A DNA stretch of 64,000 nucleotides from Aphelenchoides besseyi (Eukaryota > Nematoda > Chromadorea > Rhabditida > Aphelenchoididae), in assembly GCA_024699855.1 (NCBI GenBank), contig JAMPIQ010000001.1, positions 4,278,001 to 4,342,000 on the forward strand, written 5' to 3'. The translations under genes were made by a program, and so were the position numbers. Shown here one piece after another: positions 53,565 to 62,799 of this stretch (the stretch's first letter is position 1; every line of letters begins with the position of its first letter). The notes below the pieces were generated by a model, which ran no database searches, had not been told where the DNA came from, and saw only the letters and a program-made list of their open reading frames with translations.

Positions 53565-54213
53565 TCAAATGTTGTAGACCATAGCAAAAATTGATTTGCT
53601 GTCGATCCACGCAGGATAACTGTTGGGATGAAGAACACTGAAGCCAATGCACTTCAAGACACGTGGGATACCTTGACGAGGATCGATGTCCTTTTTGTTG
53701 AAACAAACGAGCACACGCTTGAAGTCGAGAACTTCTTCGCAGTGTTCGAGAAGTTGAATGAAATGTTCGCGCGAGAGTTTAGATGGGATGACGTCTTGAG
53801 GCAAGAAGAGAGCCAAAGTCGACTTTTCGGGAATATGGCAACACCACTCATCGCAAACGGCTGAAATAAATCGATAAAAAACCGGTTCAATTATAGAAGT
53901 TACATTTAACTAGACCTGACAGCGCATCTGGATCGGCATTTTCGTCTAACTGTGTAGCGATGTCACCGGCACCACGGCGTTTCTGGACCGCATCGATTAC
54001 AGCTGAAAGAATTGTGATAAGAGAATTCGACTAACTCTATCCATTAAGACTACAAAAAACTTTCAAAAGATCTTGTTTTCCGGATACAAATAATTCGCTT
54101 TTCTTCGCACAACCGATTAGACAGCCACCCACGTTGACATCAGACAAAATTGAATGGAAGACTTACAAATTGAAATTACTGGAATTGGTGTTACAACTCA
54201 TCATGGTCGACAT
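53565..54213 (-). CDS. Ornithine decarboxylase antizyme, requires +1 ribosomal frameshift
   Basis: Exons 54167-54213, 53916-54002 and 53565-53860. ORF1 starts MSTMMSCNTNSSNFNF and ends GPETPWCR at TGA 53963-53965. In the +1 frame, the same exon continues DIATQLDENADPDALS and joins exon 3, which holds the antizyme fold: STLALFLPQDVIPSKL, HFIQLLEHCEEVLDFKRVLV, CFNKKDIDPRQGIPRVLK, IGFSVLHPNSYPAWIDS, IFAMVYNI. The two-nucleotide exon-1 end (TT) plus C fixes ORF1's frame. Antizyme binds ornithine decarboxylase monomers and sends them to the proteasome without ubiquitin. Polyamines promote the frameshift, which closes a feedback loop. The product would be about 142 aa, shorter than vertebrate OAZ1. 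Intron 1 is 164 bp. Confidence 0.88.
53962..53977 (-). promoter_or_regulatory. Programmed +1 frameshift site of antizyme (CGG-UGA-C)
   Basis: On the minus strand the end of ORF1 is CCG TGG TGC CGG TGA C. The codons UGG UGC just before the shift codon are the conserved antizyme context (vertebrates: CGG UGG UGC UCC UGA U). Skipping the U of UGA puts GAC into the A site and opens the downstream antizyme frame. The P-site codon is CGG, not the usual UCC or the UUU reported from Caenorhabditis. Confidence 0.8.
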
Positions 54214-56543
54214 TTTGATCTCAAGCGTTGGGTTGGACGTGAAGAAGACTGAAATAACAAGTGAATTAGCGTTGTCGACAAAATCACGGTGCTTAATAAA
54301 GAGCGAGGACACGTGATTACAAAAAAGATCATGCGGCTAAACAGTCGACTTTTGTTCTTTTTCGTAATCAGACTGATAAACAGAAAGCGATAAAAACGTT
54401 TTTTGCGTTGAACAGTCGACTGGTGTCACTCAGATTTAAATATCTGAGTCAGCAACAGATGATGTGACTCGCCGACAAAATCCACGAAACCTCCAGAACT
54501 TTAACCAAAGAGCCTTCAGAATCAGTGGAGATTTGGAGTCGAAATCGAATGCAAAACCCGACGAATGGAAGCGTAGTGGAGGAACTGGTTTACACGACGA
54601 CGATTAGCGACAAAAACTCGTGTGTTGGATTTCTCAACATCTGATTCCTCTTTCCATCGATCACTCAATACTCTCGTATGCAAATGAGAACAAAAGTGAC
54701 GGAGACCAAAAATCGATAGACACCAGAAGCCGCGTTGCGAAATTCGACGAGAGCGGACGTCAAAAATGGCGGCGCGTTTTTGATAAAACGACGACGCTCG
54801 AAGAAGCGTCGGGGTTTTGTTCGTACGTTTTGAGAGGAAAAGTGGGACGAACGGGCGAGAGAATGTGTGCGACGCTCAACCGCCAGTGAAAGACATGAAG
54901 CTCACGATTCGAAAACGACGAGTCCTCTCGTCTTCCTGCACTATTTTTCGAAGGCTCGAGAAATTGGCCACGCTTCTGTCTGTCGAGTGTGCGTCTCTAC
55001 CGCCTCCAGGAAGCCGTCAAAAGCGAATTCTTGCCGATGGACGTTTGCACAGAACGACGTGCGTCGAACAAGGAACAAAAATCTTTTGTCGTCAGACATT
55101 AAACCCGATTGATAATGAACGAACGGGAGTAGCAATCGGACGATCCTTTGCGCTTCCGACAATCAAAAGGGACGAAAAGGCGTCCGCATTTTTCGGTTTG
55201 AGCTGAACGCCATCGGAAATTCGAGAAGAAAAGTGGCCGTTCGACGGACTCCGCTGCCATGGATTTTCTGAATTTTCGAAAAGTTTGACGTCGGCCACCC
55301 GAGCACGCGGTCCGGACGTCTCGAGAGAACGCGAACGTTTAAAATCTTTGACTACGTAGTGTCTGTTTGTGTTCCGGAAAACGTTGTGAAGACCAATCGC
55401 ACTTAAAGTCAACAAATCAAAGTCGAGAGAATCAGCGAGTCAACGAAAAGAATCATGAGGTGAAGTTTACAAATAGAATTTCAATTCTAAAGAATTCGAA
55501 TTGTCGATCACAATTGCGAAGTTATGTCAACAAGAAGTAACATGTGTAGCAATTCGATTGCTCAGAAGTGAGGAGTCCAATCAACGTCATTGCAAACGAG
55601 AACCTTTGAAGTGCATCGATTACGCTCGCAAATAAAAAGACCCCCGATTCTTATCGGAAAGAAGGTCTGATTTCACAACCCTCGCAATAAACCTTGCACT
55701 TTGTTATTCGCCTTTTGCTTTTGCTGTAATTTTTGAAGCTGAGTTGAAAACAGATTCTAAAGGTCATGGGAATCGTTGTGTACTTTTGCGCTCTCTATCA
55801 TCGAAGAACCTCGTGATATGAACGAGAAATGATAGCAACAACTGAAAGGACAGAGCTGCTGGAACTTTACTGTTCATTGGAAGTTCGATGGAACTGCGGT
55901 TGAGAATCGCGATTCTCATTGCAAACCGACAAGTGTGTCCGTTCGACCCCGAAAGCGTTTTATCATCAGACGCCGATGAATCGATTGCGATTATTGATTG
56001 CCACCTCAAATAGGAAGCACGGAATGGTAACGCAAATAAAATGCGTTGGAAAGCGGTGGAAAGGTCAGGAAATGAAAGTGTGATGCTCGTGACGTTCAAC
56101 TTCAAACTAAACCGATAAGTCGACAATAGTCGTGGAAAAGACGCAAAAAATCAATGAAATTTTGGCTGAAACAAAAGATTTTTTGGCTGTTTCTTCCACT
56201 CATAAAAGTAACCCAAAACAAGTGGATTCCTCGGGTTGTTTACGCAAAAGATTCGCAAAGAAAAACAAGCGGAGAGCCAAAAAATTTGCCTCAAAACAAC
56301 TTTTATGTCGGCGCTTTTCCATTCGTGTCCACGTGTTTGCGGCGACTCACGCTTTTGACTTGCGCGCAACCACTGCGTCGTCTATTTTTGTTCTCGATCA
56401 TTCAAGAAACCGCACGGTCATTGAAGGAGCAAAGAAACACCAAAACAACCTTTTTCGTACCACGAACTGTCGTTTGCTGTGAAAACTGATCGTTGAGTTT
56501 TCGACCGAGTTCCACAGACTTTTTCTACGAAATTATTTCAGCT
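54214..56543. other. Intergenic region, no gene seen
   Basis: About 2.3 kb between the divergent antizyme and lactonase genes. Open frames at 54817-55206 plus and 55764-56126 minus lack domains and splice context. A small inverted repeat CTCAGATTTAAATATCTGAG lies at about 54428. AACAGTCGACT is repeated at about 54339 and 54411. Confidence 0.4.
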
Positions 56544-57986
56544 ATGATCGACAAAATCATTTACGTCGGTTCATATACTGAAGTGCCTTACTGCGAGAAG
56601 CAAACTGAGTTCGGTATTCACGTTGTCAGATTGCAAGTCGTCGGAAATGAGAAGCCGCGACTTGAAGTCCTCTCGAAACGACCGGAAAAGAACGTGACAT
56701 TTTTCCTCAATGATCGACAACGCGGAAAGTTGTATGGAGTTAGCGAGGGCTCACCGCCATTGAGTTCACTGCATCGTTTTGATGTAGCAAGGTAATGATT
56801 ATCGGTGTTTATGGTTCCAAGCCTCTGGTGACTTCTAATTACCTGTTTTCGGTTGATGAATAGAAAACTAATTTCTTTTGGGAGTGTAAAATTACGTGAT
56901 TTCTGGTTTAAACAAACTAACACGATAACCACAACTAACGTTGGTATTTTAGCGATGAAACCGGAGAGCTTTCGAATCATGTTGAAGTTGATTTTCAAGA
57001 ATCTGGAGCCTGTTTTATTGGTGGTCTGCGAGCACCTCATGGCGCACTTTTAGCCATTTCCTTCTACGATTCAGGAGCAGTTCGAATCGTGGAAGACGAT
57101 TCGGAATGTCTTCTACCTCATGATCCTATTGTTTTCAAAAAGCATTCTGGAGTCATCAAAGATCGACAAGAAGCTCCGCATTGTCATGCCGCTTATCCTC
57201 TGAACACCGGAGACGAGTTTCTAGGTTTTTGAACGTTAACATAATAACCTTAACAAATCGTTATTTAAGTACCGGACTTGGGAGCCGACAGCCTTTATAA
57301 AGTTAAAGTCCACGGCCAAAAAGCACGTGTTGTACACGAAATTGCGTTGCCTCAAGGTTCTGGACCTCGACATGTCCTCAAACATCCCGAATACAATCTT
57401 CTGTTCGTTATTTCGGAATTAGCGAATACCCTGACTGTTTATAGCACCGATGGCATGTTACAGGTGTGGTGTTTCATTTGTTCATTTAAATTTTTGATTG
57501 AAGCAATTGACTCAAACTGATGAACATTCAACTCTCGGAGATGCGGAACAAAGTTACAAAGAACCATCTGATCCACTTCAAACTGCTGCTCACATTCAGC
57601 TTTCGGCTGACGGTCAATTTGTTTTGGTTTCTAATCGTGGTCGAAACAACTCAATTAGGTACGTAAAGACTACAGGTGTTAACTGTTGAGGTTAGCAACC
57701 GAATTGAATTACTAATACCTTAACAACAATCCTTGATTTCCATAATTTTGACTTTTTCAGCATTTTCCAAATCGTTGATTTCGATGAAGGAAAGTTGAAA
57801 TTGGTTCGAACGTTATCATCACATGGGCACTTTCCACGATTCTTCACACTCATCGACGACAAATATCTTTTGATTGCAAATCAATTGAGCCATTCACTGG
57901 TTCTTTTCGAATTCGATCACGGAAACGTTCACGGACCGATCGCATCACTAGACATTCCATCTCCCGCTGCTCTGTCTGTCTTATAA
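56544..57986 (+). CDS. Seven-bladed beta-propeller lactonase (YbhE/Pgl, muconate-cyclase family)
   Basis: Exons 56544-56791, 56953-57224, 57270-57463, 57504-57658 and 57761-57986 join in phase to about 364 aa. ATG follows TTATTTCAGCT. Family signatures: YVGSYTE, APHCHAAYPLNTGDEFLV with PDLGAD, GSGPRHVLKHPEYNLLFVIS with ELANTLTVY, SADGQFVLVSNRGRNNSISI, HGHFPRFFTLIDDKYLLIAN. E. coli Pgl (6-phosphogluconolactonase) and fungal carboxy-muconate cyclases share these. There is no signal peptide, so it is cytosolic. The bacterial enzyme hydrolyses 6-phosphogluconolactone, and the worm substrate is unknown. The first intron (161 bp) is longer than most. The family is mainly bacterial and fungal, so an old horizontal transfer is possible. 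Confidence 0.9.
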
Positions 57987-58317
57987 TCAATTGAAATTCC
58001 AAACTCAATTTTGCTTATTGTTCAAACTTATCTTTCACTTCTAACTTGTATTCTTGTGTTTCAATAAAACTGCAATGTCAAACATTTTAAACTGATGGGT
58101 TTTTAACACACCGTTTCGTTGTGTCTGCCTTTTCCCTCAACGCAAAAGATTGTATCGAAGAAATGAGTTGACAACTGTGCCCGAAGAATTCGCGCGCTTC
58201 AATTCGTTTTACGAGCAAAAAGAAACGTGAGGTTACCCTTCAAATTTGTTTTCATTGTTCGTGTTCAAGTGCTCTGTTTCATTGAACTTGCTAATACGAG
58301 ACTTTCAGATTGCAATC

Positions 58318-58838
58318 ATGAGCCAATTAAACGAGAAACAAAAAGAACTTTTGGGCAAATGGAAGTTGATTGAAAGTTCGCCCACTTTTGACGATTACAT
58401 GAAGGTGACATTGAAGTCATTGCTGTGTAACATCTTTTGGAATTAAGAAATCGGGATCGGAGGAATCAAACGAGCACTTGGCAATACGATAAAACCTGTG
58501 GTTACAATCAGTGTGGATGGCGATTTGTGGACTGTCGGTGTGAAATCAGCCTTCAAAGATGACTCGTGGCAGTTCACTTTGAACGAGAAGTTTAAACAGA
58601 AGACAATTGATGGTCGAGAGTTTTGGCAAGTTACCAAAGAAGAGGATTGAACCGATCTTTAGGGTTCAAGTCATATTGACAGAAGATGGAAAGATAATCG
58701 AGGAGCAGTTTAACGTCGAAGGAGACAAAAGTGTGTGTTCGAAAATCACGCGTTTTGTTGAGGACGGCAATTTGATAGCCATTTGTCAAGCCAATCAAGT
58801 GGAAGCAAGAAGAGTGTTTGCACGCGTTGAAACCTAAA
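58318..58838 (+). CDS. Intracellular fatty-acid-binding protein 1
   Basis: ATG 58318, MSQLNEKQKELLGKWKLIES, gives about 130-145 aa with the ten-stranded FABP barrel: GKWKLIES, DDYMKEIGIGGIKRALG, PVVTISVDGDLWTVGVKSAF, WQFTLNEKF, EDGKIIEEQFN and the C-terminal CQANQVEARRVFARVE. No signal peptide, so it is cytosolic and carries fatty acids or related lipids. Aligning it to its tandem neighbour fixes the introns. The second has a GC donor (TTTTG|GCAAGTTACC). The first needs an exon join AAG|GAAATC whose intron would run GTGACA...ATTAA, without AG. That is either a non-canonical intron or a one-base sequence error. Confidence 0.85.
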
Positions 58839-58999
58839 TTCACACTTTCATCTGAATTCTCGATTCTATTTGTGCAGCAGTTTCTGAGCCTCGACTTTTC
58901 ATTGCTTAAATTTTTGACTTAAACGGACTTTAAACCTCTCGATCATTTCTGTGTGCATTCCAACTACAATAAGACCGTTTTGTGCGATTGTGTTCAATT

Positions 59000-59524
59000 A
59001 TGATTGCTAACGATAAACATCGAAAACTAATTGGACGGTGGAAATTTGAAAGCGAAACGCAGTTCGACGAATACTTGAAAGTAACTGGAGAGTAAATTGA
59101 GAGTCCAAACTGATTGCAGGAGATCGGTATAAATGCGATAAAAAGAAAGATCGCATTAACTTCTCATCCTGTGGTCTCCATCGCTATCGACAATCAAACG
59201 AATACATGGTATACGAGTATGGAAGCATTTATGCGCAAAGAACAATGGAAGTTCACTCCGGGAGAAGAATTCAGAGCAAAGACCGTAGATGGTAGAATCT
59301 TTTTGTATTAGACATCTGAAGACAATTATCACAAGCTCATTTTCAGGACAACGGTCGTCTTGAACGAAAACGGCGAAGCGACAGAGATCCAAAAGAACGT
59401 GGAAAATGACGATTCTGTGTGCTCAAAGATACGACGTTACGTGGACGAAAACGATAAATTGAATGTGATCTGTGAAGCAAACGGAGTTGTAGCTCATCGC
59501 ATTTATCGTCGTCTTTCCAATTGA
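59000..59524 (+). CDS. Intracellular fatty-acid-binding protein 2 (tandem copy)
   Basis: ATG at 59000 (MIANDKHRKLIGRWKFESET) begins a second FABP: DEYLKEIGINAIKRKIALTS, VVSIAIDNQTNTWYTSMEAF, WKFTPGEEF, TTVVLNENGEATEIQKNVEN, CEANGVVAHRIYRRL. The introns sit at the same places as in copy 1 and are canonical (GTAACT...TTGCAG and GTATTA...TTTCAG). This identifies the pair as a tandem duplication about 0.16 kb apart. Sequence divergence is substantial (roughly half of residues shared), so the duplication is not recent. Both lack a signal peptide, unlike the secreted nematode LBP-1 to -4 types. Confidence 0.88.
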
Positions 59525-60801
59525 TTGCTCGTGAGTTCAGCAAATGTCGCGTATGAAACAACGTTTCAATCGCCATCGTTGTTCAGTTCTTTTCATACGA
59601 TTTCCATTGATTGTTGTTTCGATAACCGCAAGATTGTGAGTTAATTGACTTCATTGCATTCAGTTTCCTATTCAGCAATAAACTTTCTTCGGTTGTTTGT
59701 GTGTCTTGAAGCAAGTCCTCTATCTAACAGTAGAAGCTCACTGTTAGTAGCCAAAAATTGTTTCATGTACCTCTGAGTTAAAAAGTTACGGACCCATGGA
59801 TTTGGTCGTCGAAAAGCTCTCTTCATCGGTACTAGACAATATCAACGGAAATAATCGCTTCCATGTCCCATCTTCCAACTGTCAATTCAATTGGTGGGTC
59901 GCGGTCGAGAGCAGAAGCAAAAGAGAACGTGGTGTTTAGTCTGTTCGCTGTCTGTCTGCTCCTCTCGTCTGCAGAGTGTGTATTTTTTGCGTTGAGTTTC
60001 CATCGAGTTAACATCCGAAAAGTGCAATTCAAACTAACGACTTTGTAGGCGCATAAACACATGAATTGTTATGTTAATCCCTTTAAATTTGAATTTGAAA
60101 ACCACTCAAACAGTGACAATCATATGCGTCAACAAGGAGCTACACTATACGGAAATAAGTCATTTATGTTAACGAGTTGAAATCGGAGTGATTGGTTGCG
60201 AATTTTCGACGCATTAGACCTAAAAGGCGTCATCGTGTCAGTCGAAAGTCAAACAAAAAGCTCGCAAGTTGGACGAAAATGTCCAAGAGGTTTGCGATCA
60301 ACGAATAGGCGTGGTTCTTATCAGAAAAAGCTGCGGAATAGTGAATCAATTTTCGTGAGAGAATGAGAAATTTCGCGTTGAACAAATTCTCCAGGTTCGT
60401 GACGGAAACGTTTGTACAGAGGCCAAAGTGAAGCCCCAAAAAATGTAAGCAAACAAATTGCAGAGATTGTTCGTGTTCTCGCTAATCGTTGTGCTTAATC
60501 CGCAATGACGTGAAACGAGTTGCATCGACTAGTGTTGTGATTGATTGAGGAATCGGCGGGTTAACGGCACTTTTGAACTTCCTTTCACGAGAATCCTGTA
60601 GAGGCTTTTGATTGTTGCACTTTCACGGGAATTCAGACAATTTCAATAAGAACTCTTTTTCTCGAACTGTTTCCCATGACTGCAAATATCACCTTGACAA
60701 TTCGCGATACTTTGTACTGTTTAGACTCTAAATTTTTTGTTCATCGTGTATAGAATGCTCTACACTTTGTATTTTGCTTATTGGAAACTTTTTTTACAGC
60801 A
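59525..60801. other. Intergenic region, no gene seen
   Basis: About 1.3 kb. No supported frame or RNA gene. TTTTTTTACAG at about 60789-60799 is a trans-splice-type acceptor for the next gene. Confidence 0.4.
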
Positions 60802-62715
60802 ATGACAAAAACATTGGACGATACGATGGCTTTGATATCCGATGAGGACGATGGCATTGGTTAGTTCACTGTTCCAATGGTTATTGATCCAATTCTTGCA
60901 GATGGAAGGTTTAGTAAGAAACGACACATGACAGGTGGAAGACGAATGTACGTGGTGATGGAGGTTACTCCCTCGGTTTTGTGCTTACTTGTGCTTATTT
61001 TGCTGATTATACTGAGTTATCCATATTGGCCAACATCTGATCGAAGCTCAAATCCCGCACTTCGAATCGTTGATAGACCGATTATTGCGGAGGTGGAGAA
61101 AACGTTATCAAAACCCAAAGATGGTAAAAACTTTTTTTCAGTTCATTGGATTAATGATTTCAGAAGCTGAACAACCTAAACAACAATATTTCGTTCGACC
61201 ACCGGGAAGTGAACATCTCCAGTGCAATAGATTCTACGAAGATGACAAAGAATATTTGAAACCTTATGTCGAAAAACGAATGTTCTACAAAGATCCCGCG
61301 GAGCTGCCGATGGATTGCGAGTCGATTAAAACTCGAAACTATTTCCCCGACAAACCGTCATCGAAAGAAGAAGCTGAATTCCCGGTAGCTCGTGCTCGAA
61401 TCGTCTACATGGATTACGTTCTGCTTGAAATGGAGTTAGCAGCCGCCTATCAACCTCAAAACCATTACTGCTTTGCAATTGACAACAAGAGTGATGCAAC
61501 ATTTCATTCTCGAATCCACTCACTAGCCAAATGTTTTCCAAACGTAATTGTAACAAAACGTGAATTCAAAGTCGATGGTGGAGGTCACAACATGGGGCCT
61601 TCTTTCCTGGAGTGCTTGCACTTGTTAGCTGTGCCAGAAAAGAAATGGAAATACGTTCATTTGCTTCAAAACCACGATACTTCATTACGAACGAATTTGG
61701 AGACGGTGCGAATTTTGAAATGGTTGAATGGATCTAACGATGTTGAAATCACGTAAGGTAACTTTACAAGATTCAATAAAAAGAACTCTTAGATACATGC
61801 CAGGCGGTCGTTATGATGAAACATTGGATTGGAGTTTCGAAGCATTGAAGTTGTTCAAAAACGGTAGAAAACGAAGGTCGAAAATCGTTTCAAGATACCT
61901 TTTCAGATACACGCAACAAGAAACCATTCAATGGATATGATCCAAAACTCGTTTTTTCAAAAGGTAATAAAAACATTGATTTGGTTGTAATCGTCATTTA
62001 GGTTACGTGGAATCAACGTTGTCCAGAGCAATGGTCGATTTCATGCTTAACGAATTGGATTTAACCGAATTGGTGCGTCGAATTGAACTCAAAAGTTTCG
62101 GAATCGACGAGCTAATGATACCGACATTACATGCAGCCGATGCAATTGCCGCACCGGGCGGTTTTACTCATCATTGTCTCGAACAAAACATCGCTGTTCA
62201 ACATATTACAAGGTAGCTTGTATATGAACGATGTTTAACTGGTCCTTTAGAAAATCTGTGTGGTCGAGTACTGAAGACTGCTATACGGGTCAAATGAGGT
62301 AAATCGATCATATTTTGCTTTCTATGTGATTTTTTACAGACATGCAATTTGTATTTTTGGAGTCGAAGATTTGAAGGATCATATTGCGAAATTCCCGAAG
62401 TTGTTCGTGAACAAAGTGATGCCGGAATTTGATTGTAAGCGAATTAAAGTGCATTTCACACATTCAATGGTTTCAGGGGCCGCTGTAGTTTGTTGGTACG
62501 AAAAGTTGTTCAACAGATCGCATATCGAACCGCCGACAACGTCACGTTTGAACCCAGCTTACTACTTGAACTTGGCTCACGTATGTTAGCACAAATGACC
62601 TTTAATTTCCGTTTCAGGTCCGTTATCAGTATCTGAAAGACGCCAACGGGATCGTTTCTCAAGACAAAAAGAAGACGTTTGATTGTCGTGGCAGAAACAT
62701 CAAAGTTGCTGGTTA
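60802..62715 (+). CDS. Core-2/I-branching beta-1,6-N-acetylglucosaminyltransferase family (GT14)
   Basis: ATG 60802 (MTKTLDDTMALISDEDDG), intron, then a type II signal anchor (VTPSVLCLLVLILLIILSYP). The lumenal catalytic domain shows GT14 signatures: FPVARARIVYMDYVLLEMEL, HYCFAIDNKSDATFHSRIHS, LAKCFPNVIVTKREFKVDGG, KWKYVHLLQNHDTSLRTNLE with ILKWLNGSNDVE, and late motifs DELMIPTLHAADAIAAPGG, KSVWSSTEDC and FGVEDL. About 470 aa after splicing. These Golgi enzymes add branching GlcNAc (or xylose) to O-glycans. The family is expanded in nematodes. The 61757-61791 and 61870-61910 joins are less certain. AATAAA lies at about 62780. Confidence 0.9.
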
Positions 62716-62799
62716 AAATTTCTACGACCTACTTTTATTCACTTCGGTTTATATTCCTTCCAACGGGTACTCTTATTTCTAATAAACTAATTGTTTAAT

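Noticed and set aside
53848..53855. Second possible antizyme shift site, CGA-UGA-G in exon 3
   Set aside because: It lies in the same relative frame, but ORF1 already terminates at 53963-53965, upstream of it, and that site has the conserved UGG UGC context.
54817..55206. 129-codon plus frame upstream of the lactonase
   Set aside because: Overlaps other equally long frames on both strands. Composition is unlike the genes and no domain is seen.
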